From DATFDN01 sp963762525 (GTDB taxonomy: Bacteria; Pseudomonadota; Alphaproteobacteria; Acetobacterales; Acetobacteraceae): 64,000 nt of DNA. Position numbers and translations under genes: made by a program. The first letter of the stretch is position 1. Every line of letters begins with the position of its first letter. Shown here piece by piece: positions 9,064-17,522 of the stretch. The stretch spans positions 124,001 through 188,000 of the forward strand of contig CAVXKT010000011.1 of NCBI GenBank assembly GCA_963762525.1, given 5' to 3'. The notes beneath the pieces were generated by a model that worked only from the letters and a program-made list of their open reading frames with translations, ran no database searches and had not been told where the DNA came from.

Positions 9064-10079
9064 CTACCGCCGAACCGGCACCCTTCGCGTCGTGGCGAAG
9101 CGGAACAGCCGCCGGATCGCGCCGGCGACGCCGACCGGCATCAGGTACATGAAGGCGATCAGGATCAGGCCGTAGATCGCCCCCGGCGCCGCCTTGGAGA
9201 TGTCGTTGGCGACGTTGGGAATGAACTCCACGAAGGCGCCGCCGAACAGGGCGCCGGGGATCGAGCTGACGCCGCCGACGACGAGGCCGACGAAGAACCA
9301 GATGGAGATGAAGAGGTTGAAGCTGTCGGGCGCCACGAACTGCACGGCGATGGTGGTGAGCGCGCCGGCGACGCCGGTGAAGGCGGCGCTGACCGCGAAG
9401 GTGCGGGTCTTCACGGCGGCGAGGTTGATGCCCATCGAATTCGGCGGCGAGCGGCTGGTCGCGGATCGCCATCATCGCCCGCCCGATCCGCCCGCGCGTG
9501 AGGTTCCAGCCGAGCAGGAAGACGACGCAGCCGACCGCCAGCGTGAACAGATAAATCCACTGATCGGGATTGAGCGCGATACCGAACGGCGCCTCCGGCT
9601 TGTCGGTGGTCAGTCCCTGCACGCCGCCGGTCAGGTCGGAGAGCGCGTTCACCTTCAGGATTTGCGGGGCCGCGACGGCGAGCGCCAGCGTCACCAGCGC
9701 CAGATAGAGCCCGGTCAGGCGCAGCGCCGGGAAGCCCACCAGGAATCCGACGATCGCCCGCCAGGATGGCGGCGATCGGGATGGTCGCCCAGTACGGCCA
9801 GTTGTAGTTCGCCATCAGCACCGCCGTCGTGTAGGCGCCGACGGCGTAGAAGGCGCCGTGGCCGAGCGAAATCTGGCCGTTGATGCCGGTGAGGACGGTC
9901 AAGCCGAGGATCGCGCAAGCGTAGCAGATCGTCATCGTGAGCTGAAACAGATGATAGCTGCTGACCAGGAAGGTCAGCGCAACGCCGATGCCGACAACGA
10001 CGGCGATGGCGACCAGCAGCGCCGGCGGCAATTGATCTTCCCGCCGATCCGACCGCGTCTGCGGATTGCTGTCGCGCAT
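9064..10079 (-). CDS. livM: branched-chain amino acid-type ABC transporter permease LivM
   Basis: Inner-membrane permease of the HAAT/Liv family. The start (MRDSNPQTRSD) is at 10079, with a hydrophobic helix LLVAIAVVVGIGVALTFLV. The family core GLTVLTGINGQISLGHGAFYAVGAY is clear, as is the later FVGLVVGGVSSIPGALFGGAF. Two frame breaks split it: near 9760 (after AAILAG the sequence resumes as AIVGFLVGFPALRLTG) and near 9437 (resuming at MGINLAAVKTRTFAVSAAF). The restored length of about 338 residues is normal. It lies 2 bases after livH. Substrate of such systems ranges from branched amino acids to aromatic acids and amides. Confidence 0.88.
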
Positions 10080-10081
10080 GG

Positions 10082-10954
10082 CTACACCCTGCTTTGAATC
10101 GCGCGGCCGAACAGCCCGGCGGGCTTGACCAGCAGCACGGCGACGATGATCAACAACGCCACGGTGAGCTTGAGCTCGGTGCCGACCACATAGGCGCCGA
10201 ACAGATTTCCAGCACTCCGACGGCGAAGCCGCCGATGACGGCGCCGAGCGCATTATCGACGCCGCCCAGCAGGGCGCCGGCGAAGGCGTAAGTCAAAATG
10301 CCGAACATCATGTTGGGGTCGAGGAACACGATCGGCGCCACCATGATCCCGGCGATTGCGCCGATCGCGGCCGCGAGGCCCCAGCCCAGCATCAGCATCC
10401 GGTTGACCCGCACCCCGCACAGCCGCGACGAGGTGGCATTGAAGGCCGCCGCCCGCATCGCGAGGCCGAGGGTGGTGTGGCGGAAGAACAGATAGACCAG
10501 CAGCAGCACGAGCAGCGTCACCCCGGTCTCCCCCACCTCATGCGCCGAGACGTACCCGCCCAGCATCGGCTGGCCGCCACCGAAGGGCGAGGGAAAGGGC
10601 TTGATAATGTAGTCCCAGACCCAGCCGTCGACGCGCGTTGATGACCAGCAGCAGGCCAATGAAGACGCCGACCGCCGAGAGGATCGGCGCATTGGTCATC
10701 GGCCGGATCAGAATTCGCTCGATCAGCGTACCCAGGATGAAGGAGACGACGACGGTGATGACGAAAGCCGCCCAATAGGGCACGTGGGCGTTGATCAGCG
10801 TCAGGCAAATGTAAGTCGAGAGCGTCGCCATCTCGCCTTGCGCGAAATTGATGTGATGGGTGGCCTGATAGATCATCACCAGTGCCAGCGCGACGGCGGC
10901 ATAGATGCTGCCGCTGGCGAGCCCGGAGATGATCTGATGCGCGAGCCCGGTCAC
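10082..10954 (-). CDS. livH: branched-chain amino acid-type ABC transporter permease LivH
   Basis: Partner permease of LivM. It starts with GTG at 10954 (MTGLAHQIISGLASGSIYA) and has the family signature ALALVMIYQATHHINFAQGEMA. Further segments are TTLGLAMRAAAFN and the EAA-like loop region, then FAGALLGGVDNALGAVIGGF. Frame breaks are seen near 10635 (LLLVINA, then RVDGWVWDYIIKPF) and near 10205, after which NLFGAYVVGTELKLTVAL continues to the stop at 10082. The restored protein is about 290 residues. A large palindromic repeat lies between this gene and livF. Confidence 0.87.
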
Positions 10955-10963
10955 TTGACGTCT

Positions 10964-11117
10964 CCCTCACCCGGCACGCTTCGCGCGCCACCCTCACCCG
11001 CGGCGCCGAACCGGCGCGGCGGCCTCTCCCGCAAAGCGGGAGAGGCGATCTCGCCTCTCCCGCTTGCGGGAGAGGTCGCGCGCAAGCGTGCCGGGTGGAA
11101 GCGTGCCGGGTGCGGGT
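10964..11117. repeat. nested palindromic intergenic repeat within liv operon
   Basis: Between livF and livH there are two near-identical hairpins back to back: cctctcccgc-aaa-gcgggagagg (about 11023-11045) and cctctcccgc-tt-gcgggagagg (about 11054-11075). They are enclosed by outer inverted arms containing acccggcacgctt and its complement aagcgtgccgggt (about 10969 and 11084). A further partial copy of the arm (gcgtgccgggt) follows at 11101. It has the look of a bacterial interspersed REP/BIME-type element; it could attenuate transcription or stabilise mRNA between ATPase and permease genes. Confidence 0.7.
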
Positions 11118-11130
11118 GCAACCATTCGCA

Positions 11131-11844
11131 TCAATACCCCAGATACGCCCGCCGGACCGCCTCGTCCTTGCGCAAATCCGCCGCCGGGCCGGAGACGACG
11201 ATGCGCCCGGTCTCCAGCAGATACGCATAATCCGCAAAATCGAGCGCGACCGAACTGTTCTGCTCCACCAGCAGGATGCTCACCCCCTCGTCGCCGCGGA
11301 TGCGGCGCAGAATGCTGAAGATATCTCGCACGATCAGCGGCGCCAGGCCGAAGGAAGGCTCGTCGAGCAACAGCAGGCGCGGCTTCACCAGCAGCGCCCG
11401 CGCGATCGCCAGCATTTGTTGCTCACCCCCCGACAGGGTGCCCGCCTGTTGGCGGTAGCGTTCCTTGAGGCGGGGAAAGTAGTCGAACATGCGCTCGAAA
11501 TCGCCGGCGACGTTCTTCTTGTCGCGACGCGTGTAGGCGCCGAGGCGCATGTTCTCCTCGACCGTCAGCTCCATCAGCGTGCCGCGCCCGTCCGGAACAT
11601 GACCGACACCGAGACGGACGATCTCCTCGGCCGCCTTGCGGTCGATGCGTTGCTCGCCCAATCGCACTTCGCCCTGCGGACGGATCAGTCCGCAGATGGC
11701 GCGCAGTGTCGTGGTCTTGCCGGCGCCGTTGGCGCCCAGCAAGGTCGTCGTGCGCCCCGCCTCGACGGCAAAATCGAGACCGTGCAGAACCTTGGTCTGA
11801 CCGTAGCCGGCGTGCAGCCCGCGGGCCTCAAGCAGCGCCGGCAT
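11131..11844 (-). CDS. livF: ABC transporter ATP-binding protein LivF
   Basis: Cytoplasmic ATPase of the Liv-type importer, 237 residues from ATG 11844 (MPALLEARGLHAGYG). Walker A is GANGAGKTT, the signature is LSGGEQQMLAIARAL, and Walker B is LLLLDEPSFGLAP, which together with the short C-terminus is typical of LivF. It overlaps the upstream livG by 17 bases. The protein should pair with LivG under LivH/LivM. No substrate-binding protein gene lies nearby. Intact. Confidence 0.92.
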   Translation of the reverse strand: MPALLEARGLHAGYGQTKVLHGLDFAVEAGRTTTLLGANGAGKTTTLRAICGLIRPQGEVRLGEQRIDRKAAEEIVRLGVGHVPDGRGTLMELTVEENMRLGAYTRRDKKNVAGDFERMFDYFPRLKERYRQQAGTLSGGEQQMLAIARALLVKPRLLLLDEPSFGLAPLIVRDIFSILRRIRGDEGVSILLVEQNSSVALDFADYAYLLETGRIVVSGPAADLRKDEAVRRAYLGY

Positions 11845-12655
11845 GGAGCCTCGCCTCGTCGTCGGCGGAGCCGCCCAGATAGGCGCGGATGACCTCCGGC
11901 TCGCGGCGCACCTCATCGGGGGTGCCGTCGGCGATTTTCTTGCCGAATTCCAGCGCCACCACGCGATCGGAGATGCCCATCACCATGCTCATGTGATGCT
12001 CGACCACCAGCACGCTCATCTCGAAATGCGCGCGGATTTGGCGGATCAGCTCCGACAGTTCATCGACCTCGCTATGGTTCAGTCCGCCGGCCGGCTCGTC
12101 CAGCAGCAACAACTTGGGCGCGCCCATCAGCGCCCGCGCCAGCTCGACCCGCTTTTGGGTCCCGAACGGCAGGCCGCCCACCGGCAGATCGGCGACGCCC
12201 TCGAGCGACAGCAGCTCCAAAATGTCGCGCAGCCGCTCGCGCGCCGCGGCCTCCTCGGAGCGCACCACCGGCAGGCGGAGGGCATTGGCGACGAACCCCG
12301 AACGGGCGAGATGATGCCCGCCGACCAGCACGTTCTCGCGCACCGACAATCGCGAGAACAGCGCCACATTCTGGAATGTTCGCCCGATGCCGAGCGGCGA
12401 CATCCGATAACGCGGCTCGCGCTTGAGCGAGCGGTCCTCGAACAGGATATCGCCCTCGCCGTATCGGTAGATTCCGCTGATACAATTGAAGAGCGTGGTC
12501 TTGCCCGACCCGTTCGGGCCGATCAGCCCGTAAATCTGGCGGCGGCCGACATCGAAGGAGACGCCGGCGAGCGCCACCACGCCGCCGAAACGCACCACGA
12601 CGTCGCGGACGCTGAGCAGCGCGCCCTCGGGATTTCCCATCCGCTCTCCCTGCAT
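11828..12655 (-). CDS. livG: ABC transporter ATP-binding protein LivG
   Basis: Second ATPase of the Liv-type importer, 275 residues, first gene of the minus-strand operon. Walker A is GPNGSGKTTLFNCISG, followed by the LivG-typical IGRTFQNVALF. The signature region is degenerate (GLPFGTQKRVELARAL), common in LivG. Walker B is LLLLDEPAGGLNHSEVDEL, and the H-loop is VVEHHMSMVM. Two ATG codons at the start (MQGERMGNPEG) are both possible; the second begins 15 bases later. The gene is preceded by a short 62-base gap to trmO. Intact. Confidence 0.92.
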   Translation of the reverse strand: MQGERMGNPEGALLSVRDVVVRFGGVVALAGVSFDVGRRQIYGLIGPNGSGKTTLFNCISGIYRYGEGDILFEDRSLKREPRYRMSPLGIGRTFQNVALFSRLSVRENVLVGGHHLARSGFVANALRLPVVRSEEAAARERLRDILELLSLEGVADLPVGGLPFGTQKRVELARALMGAPKLLLLDEPAGGLNHSEVDELSELIRQIRAHFEMSVLVVEHHMSMVMGISDRVVALEFGKKIADGTPDEVRREPEVIRAYLGGSADDEARLHAGAA

Positions 12656-12717
12656 GCGGCGCCAGATTTATGCTCTGCGGCGCGTCCAGGGCAGGGTGAC
12701 GAAGCGGTGGGGCCGAG

Positions 12718-13173
12718 TCAACGGGGCGTGGCGTGCGGCGTCAGCCAGCCCATCGTGGCCTCGGGCTCGCTGTCGGTGCTCGCGAGATAGGGCTTGATGT
12801 CGAGCAGCGGCGTGCCGTCCAGGCAATCGAGATAGCGCAGCTTCAGCGTGCGCGCATCCTCAAATCCCTCGAAGGCGACGACCGCAAGCCCGATCGGGTT
12901 CGGCCGATGCGGGGCGCGCGTCGCAAACAGGCCGCGGGGGGAGGGATCGAAGGGCGGGGTCACGGTGAGCAGAGGCGCGCCGACCTGATGCAGCCAGTAG
13001 AGCACGATCAAGTGACTGAAACCGTCGAGGCTCGCCAGCCCCGGCAGGTAAGCCGGGTCCAGCACCGCCCGACATGGCGGCGCCGGACGCAGCTGGCGAC
13101 CATTGCGCGGACAGTCGCCGAGGCGGGCGAACGGGGTGCGCAGTTCGCCGATCGGTTTGAGCGCGAGCGGCAC
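12718..13173 (-). CDS. trmO: TsaA/TrmO-family tRNA methyltransferase
   Basis: A 151-residue protein of the TrmO (TsaA, YaeB) family, which N6-methylates threonylcarbamoyladenosine at position 37 of some tRNAs. The central motif GLFATRAPHRPNPIGL is diagnostic, preceded by LDGFSHLIVLYWLHQ and followed by LDGTPLLDIKPYLASTD. Only the N-terminal beta-barrel domain is present; the E. coli protein has a longer C-terminal part, so substrate range may differ. It is on the same strand as the Prx5 gene 19 bases upstream. Intact. Confidence 0.82.
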   Translation of the reverse strand: MPLALKPIGELRTPFARLGDCPRNGRQLRPAPPCRAVLDPAYLPGLASLDGFSHLIVLYWLHQVGAPLLTVTPPFDPSPRGLFATRAPHRPNPIGLAVVAFEGFEDARTLKLRYLDCLDGTPLLDIKPYLASTDSEPEATMGWLTPHATPR

Positions 13174-13192
13174 GCCGAGCGGGGCTGAAAAC

Positions 13193-13675
13193 CTAAAGCC
13201 CGGCCAGAATCGACTCGGCGCGGCTCACCTCGAAACCGCCGGGCTCCTCCACCGCCAGATGCGTGACCTTGCCGTCGTCGGCAACCAGCGCATAGCGCTG
13301 GCTGCGCACGCCCATGCCGCGCCCCATCAGGTCCAGCTCCAGGCCGAGCGCCTTGGCGAAATGTCCGGAGCCGTCGGCCAGCATCACCACCTTGCCCTCC
13401 GCACCCTGGCTCTTGGCCCAGGCGCTCAGCACGAAGGCGTCATTGACCGCGGTGCAGGCGACGGTGTCGACGCCCTTCGCCTTCAGCGCCTCGGCTTGCT
13501 GGACGAAGCCGGGCAGGTGCTTGACACTGCAGGTCGGCGTGAACGCGCCGGGAACGGCGAACAGAACCACCTTCTTGCCCTTGAACACCTCGTCCGTCGT
13601 GGTCTCCTTGGGGCCGTCCGGGTTTGCCATCATCAGTTTCATGGATGGGATGCTGTCGCCGACCCTGATGGCCAT
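13193..13675 (-). CDS. peroxiredoxin, Prx5 family
   Basis: A 160-residue thiol peroxidase starting at ATG 13675 (MAIRVGDSIPS). The peroxidatic Cys is in PGAFTPTCSVKHLPGF (around residue 49), the hallmark of the Prx5/redoxin group. CTAVNDAFVLSAW and RSQRYALV complete the pattern. The second Cys (ACTAV) could be a resolving residue. It is the second peroxiredoxin in the window, of a different class from the 1-Cys enzyme near 5.3 kb, and is probably co-transcribed with trmO. It is divergent from yqgE across about 100 bases. Intact. Confidence 0.9.
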   Translation of the reverse strand: MAIRVGDSIPSMKLMMANPDGPKETTTDEVFKGKKVVLFAVPGAFTPTCSVKHLPGFVQQAEALKAKGVDTVACTAVNDAFVLSAWAKSQGAEGKVVMLADGSGHFAKALGLELDLMGRGMGVRSQRYALVADDGKVTHLAVEEPGGFEVSRAESILAGL

Positions 13676-13778
13676 GATCGCCTCGCTCCTGTTTCGCTGC
13701 CCGGCCAGTCCTAGACCGGCCCGCCCTACCCTGTCACCCTGGCTTGCAGGGGCGGCTCGGCGCCCCAAATGCGTTGAG

Positions 13779-14345
13779 ATGAGCGACACCGCCTCCCCGT
13801 ACACGGGCCAGCTCCTGGTCGCCACGCCGGGGCTCACCAGTCCACCCTTTGCCCAAAGCGTCATTTACGTGTGCGCGCACACCGAAGAGGGTGCGATGGG
13901 GCTGGTCATCAACCGCCCGCTCGCCAAGCCGAGTTTCGATGAGTTGCTGACCCAGCTCGAGATCGCCCCGGTGCCGCCGGCACGCCGCATCCGGCTGTGC
14001 CTCGGCGGGCCGGTGGAAAGCGCGCGCGGCTTCGTCCTGCACACGACCGACTGGACCGGCGACGGAAGTTTGCGGGTTGACGACGAGCTTGCGCTGACGG
14101 CGAGCCTCGATGTGCTGAAGGTGATCGCCGAAGGCGGCGGCCCCCGGGAGGGCTTGCTCGCTCTCGGCTATGCCGGCTGGGGGCCCGGGCAGCTCGACGC
14201 CGAGATGGAGCAGAATGCCTGGCTGTCGGTACCCGCCGACCGGGCGGTGGTCTTCGGCGAGGCCGATGACACCAAGTGGCGCCGCGCGCTTGCGCTGCTG
14301 AAGATCGACCCGTTGCTGCTGTCGGGGAGCGTGGGGCACGCTTAG
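13779..14345 (+). CDS. YqgE/AlgH family protein
   Basis: A 188-residue protein of the YqgE/AlgH (DUF179) family; its biochemical role is not established. The pattern is clear: LLVATPGLTSPPFAQSVIYVC near the start, then EEGAMGLVINRPL, GGPVESARGFVLH and GYAGWGPGQLDAEM, ending after DPLLLSG. The start ATG at 13779 was chosen because the family begins with a short leader before GQLLVATPG. It lies 62 bases upstream of an MBL-fold gene on the same strand. Intact. Confidence 0.9.
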   Translation: MSDTASPYTGQLLVATPGLTSPPFAQSVIYVCAHTEEGAMGLVINRPLAKPSFDELLTQLEIAPVPPARRIRLCLGGPVESARGFVLHTTDWTGDGSLRVDDELALTASLDVLKVIAEGGGPREGLLALGYAGWGPGQLDAEMEQNAWLSVPADRAVVFGEADDTKWRRALALLKIDPLLLSGSVGHA

Positions 14346-14407
14346 CCGAAGCGTTGCTCGGCGCAAGCGAGCCGAATAGAAGTCGGCCCGCACCCGAGGA
14401 GGAAGTG

Positions 14408-15196
14408 ATGGCCGGACTGCGCCTCACCGTCGTCGATGCCGGGCCGCTGTACCTGGACAAGAACACGCTGGTCGCCTTCGCGCCGGGCAAGATTTCCGTG
14501 CCGACGACGGTCGGCATCATCGAGCATCCGAAACACGGGCTGATCTTGTGGGACACCGGCATCAATGATGCCGTCGCCGATCCGGACCGCGCCGAGGCCT
14601 ATTGGGGCGCCGGCATTCGTGACGCGTTCGGCGCGCACGGCTTCACCCGCGAACACGCGATCGACGCGCAACTGAAGCGGCTCGGCTCGCGGCCGGAGGA
14701 TGTGCGCTACGTGATCTATTCGCACCTGCATCTCGATCACGCCGGCGGCATGTCGTATTTCCCGAACGCAGTCCATGTGATGCAGCGCGACGAGATCCGC
14801 TACGCGCTGTGGCCCGACGCGTGGACGCGGCCGGCATTCTGCCAGAACGATCTCCGCGACATCCGCAAGCTTGAAATCGTGGAAATCGACGGCGACTGCG
14901 ACCTGTTCGATGACGGGAGCCTGCGGCTGCTCCGGACCCCGGGCCATACCCCCGGACATCAGGCGCTGATCCTCAACTTGCCGCAGCGCGGTAAGCTGTG
15001 CCTCGGCGCCGATGTCGGCCATCAGCGCGACGGGTTCGAGGCGATGGTACCGATGCCGTTCGACTGGAGCACCAGCGCAATGACGATGACGCGGCTGCGC
15101 ATGAAGCAGTTCGAGCGCGCCGGCGTGCCGGTCTTCCTCTGCCACGAAGCGAACGACTTCGCCCGGCTGCCGAGCGGCGGGAAATTCTGGGAATAG
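14408..15196 (+). CDS. MBL-fold N-acyl-homoserine-lactonase-like hydrolase
   Basis: A 262-residue metallo-beta-lactamase fold protein resembling AttM/AiiA-type lactonases. The metal motif is SHLHLDHAGGM, preceded by VGIIEHPKHGLILWDTGI, which is characteristic of the lactonase subgroup. Further metal ligands are in RTPGHTPGHQ and LCLGADVGHQ, and near the C-terminus FLCHEAND. The start ATG at 14408 has a strong ribosome-binding site, gaggaggaa. It could open acyl-homoserine lactones or another lactone; no luxI/luxR gene is nearby, so a metabolic lactone is equally possible. Intact. Confidence 0.8.
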   Translation: MAGLRLTVVDAGPLYLDKNTLVAFAPGKISVPTTVGIIEHPKHGLILWDTGINDAVADPDRAEAYWGAGIRDAFGAHGFTREHAIDAQLKRLGSRPEDVRYVIYSHLHLDHAGGMSYFPNAVHVMQRDEIRYALWPDAWTRPAFCQNDLRDIRKLEIVEIDGDCDLFDDGSLRLLRTPGHTPGHQALILNLPQRGKLCLGADVGHQRDGFEAMVPMPFDWSTSAMTMTRLRMKQFERAGVPVFLCHEANDFARLPSGGKFWE

Positions 15197-15208
15197 GCGC
15201 CCGGCCGG

Positions 15209-15874
15209 TTATCGCCGCGCCGTCAGCCGCCGCTCGTACCATTGCGCCAGCATGGTGCTGGGGAACAGCAGCGCGAAGTAGATCACCGCGACCACGGTAT
15301 AGACCTCCAGCGGGCGATAGGTGGTCTCGGTGATGATGGTCCCCTGGTAGAGCAAATCGGGGACGGCGATGGTCGAAACCAGCGAGGTGTTCTTGAGCTG
15401 GGTAATCGACTGGCTGACGAAGGGCGGGATCATCCGCCGCACCGCCTGCGGCAGGATCACGAACCGCATCATCCGCCAGGGCGAGAGACCGAGCGCGCGC
15501 GCCGCATCCCATTGCCCGCGCTCGATGGAGATGATCCCGGCGCGGAAGATTTCGGCATAGAAGACCCCGGTGTAGAGCGACAGCGTCGCCCCGGCGGCGA
15601 TGATGGCGGGGATCTGCACGTGCAGCAGCACCGGCAGCGCGTAGTAGAACCAGACGATCTGCACCAGCAGCGGGGTGCAGCGAAACGCCTCGATCAACGC
15701 GATCAGCGGCGCGTTCAGCAGCGCCGAGCGCGACAGCCGGCCGAGCCCGATCAGCAGCCCGAGCGCCAGCCCGCACGCGATGGTGCCGGCGGTGAAGGCG
15801 AGGGTGATCAGCGTGCCCCGCCACAGCAGCGACCAATACGGCGCGAGGGCGCCGAAATCCCAGGCGTAGTGCAT
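15209..15874 (-). CDS. polar amino acid ABC transporter permease (HisM/GlnM type)
   Basis: A 221-residue inner-membrane permease with about five helices. The family features are YWSLLWRGTLITLAFT at the start, the FRCTPLLVQIVWFYYALP segment and the EAA loop EIFRAGIISIERGQWDAARALG followed by LPQAVRRMIPP. Systems of this class normally have two permeases, one ATPase and one binding protein, none of which is beside it. Its ATG overlaps the stop of the upstream CoA ligase (TGATG), so the two are translationally coupled, which is an unusual pairing. Intact. Confidence 0.87.
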   Translation of the reverse strand: MHYAWDFGALAPYWSLLWRGTLITLAFTAGTIACGLALGLLIGLGRLSRSALLNAPLIALIEAFRCTPLLVQIVWFYYALPVLLHVQIPAIIAAGATLSLYTGVFYAEIFRAGIISIERGQWDAARALGLSPWRMMRFVILPQAVRRMIPPFVSQSITQLKNTSLVSTIAVPDLLYQGTIITETTYRPLEVYTVVAVIYFALLFPSTMLAQWYERRLTARR

Positions 15875-17450
15875 CAGCCGGGAGCGCGGAGCGAGAACCG
15901 TTTCACCTTGCCCGATTCGGTGCGCGGCAGCTCGGGCAGGAACTCGATCGCGCGCGGGTATTTATAGGGTGCGATCTCGGCTTTCACGTGGTCCTGCAGA
16001 GACTCGCGCCATCTCCGCCGACGGCGCATGTTCGGCGCGCAGCACCACGAACGCCTTGACGATCATGCCGCGGTCCGGGTCGGGCGCCCCGACCACCGCG
16101 CATTCCGCCACCGCCGGATGGGAGATCAGCGCCGCCTCCACCTCCGGCCCAGCGATGTTGTAGCCGGCCGAGATGATCATGTCGTCGGACCGCGCCTGGA
16201 ACCAGAAATACCCGTCCGCGTCCTGCCGATAGGTGTCGCCGGTGATGTTCCACCCGTCGCGGACATAGGCGGCTTGGCGCGGATCGGCGAGGTAGCGGCA
16301 GCCGGTGGGACCGCGCACCGCGAGCCGCCCCGTCGCGCCCGGCGGCAGGTCGCGCCCCTCGGCGTCGATCAGCTTGGCCTCGTAGCCGGGGACCGGAAGG
16401 CCCGTCGCCCCCGGCCGGATCGCCTCGGCGGGGGCGCCGATGAAGATGTGCAGCATCTCGGTCGAGCCGATGCCGTCGAGGATCGGAATACCGGTTGCCA
16501 CCCGCCACGCCTCCCAGGTGGCCTTCGGCAGCGCCTCGCCGGCGGAGACGCAGATGCGCAGGCCCTTGGCGTCGCCCGCGCGCATCATGCCCAGCATGAC
16601 GCGATAGGCGGTCGGCGCGGTGAAGCAGACGCTGACGCGCCCGCCGCGGATCAGCTCCATCAGCTTCTCGGGGCTCGCCTGCTCCAGCAGGATCGTGGCG
16701 GCGCCGATGCGCAGCGGGAACAGCACCACCGCGCCCAGGCCGAAGGTGAAGGCGATCGGCGCCGAGCCGGTGAACACGTCGTCGGCGCGGGCGCGCAGGA
16801 CGTGCTTGCCGTAAGTGTCGCAGACGGCGAGCAGGTCGCGGTGAAAGTGCATGGTGCCCTTCGGCACGCCGGTGGTGCCGGAGGTGAAGGCGATCAGGCA
16901 GACGTCCTCGGCGCCGGTCGGAAACGGCGCGAAGCCCGGCGGCTGCGTCGCCATCAGGTTCTCCAGCTCCGAGGCGCCGCCCATCGCCACCACCCGGGCC
17001 ACGCCGACGCCCTCCATCTCGTCGAGCAGCCGATGGTCGCAGAGCGCCAGGCCGATCCGCGCCTTCTCGCACCACGAAGCGCAGCTCGCGGGCGCGCAGC
17101 AGCGGCATGGTCGGCACGGCGATACCGCCGGCCTTCATCACCGCCAGCGTCGCCGCGACCAGCATCGGCGTGTTGGGGGCGCGCAGCAGCACGCGGTTGC
17201 CCGGCACCATGCCGAGCGGGCCGGACAAGGCGCCGGCGATGCGGTCCACCCGCTCGCGCAATTCGGCATAGGTCCACATCATGTCCGGCGTGCCGACGGC
17301 CGGGCGAGCGTCGTCGGCGTGGTCCAGCAGTTCGGCGACGGCGTTCAACCGGTCCGGGTAATCGAGCCCGGCTTCGGTCAGCCGAAATTCCGGCCATTGC
17401 GCGCGCGGCGGCAGGTTGTCGCGGGCGAAGCTGTCCACCTCGGTTGGCAT
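15874..17450 (-). CDS. aryl/acyl-CoA ligase (AMP-forming), 2-aminobenzoate/benzoate-CoA ligase-like
   Basis: Activates a carboxylic acid with ATP and CoA. It starts at MPTEVDSFARDNLPP (17450). The P-loop-like motif FTSGTTGVPKGTMHFHRD and the A-motifs DGIGSTEMLHIF, GDTYRQDADGYFWF and RSDDMIISAGYNIAGPEVE are intact, and the C-terminal lysine motif ESGKVKRF is present. The N-terminal region and FIGAPAEAIRPGATG resemble the benzoate/2-aminobenzoate-CoA ligase branch. Two frame breaks occur near 17070 and 16003, with the protein resuming each time. It overlaps the downstream permease by the TGATG junction and is divergent from a flavin monooxygenase. Substrate assignment is inference. Confidence 0.82.
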
Positions 17451-17522
17451 TGCTCTCCTCCGGCGAGAGCGACTGTAAGCCCGGAGCCTTGCGCGGCGCC
17501 ACCGCGGGCGCTTGGATGGGCC

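Noticed and set aside
6897..9152. A 751-codon plus-strand open frame
   Set aside because: It lies antisense to three well-supported genes (LLM oxidoreductase, CMD-like, SDR) and is rich in Arg, Gly and His with no domain.
11023..11075. Possible CRISPR repeats
   Set aside because: There are only two palindromic units with a 6-8 base separation; this is a hairpin pair, not a repeat-spacer array.
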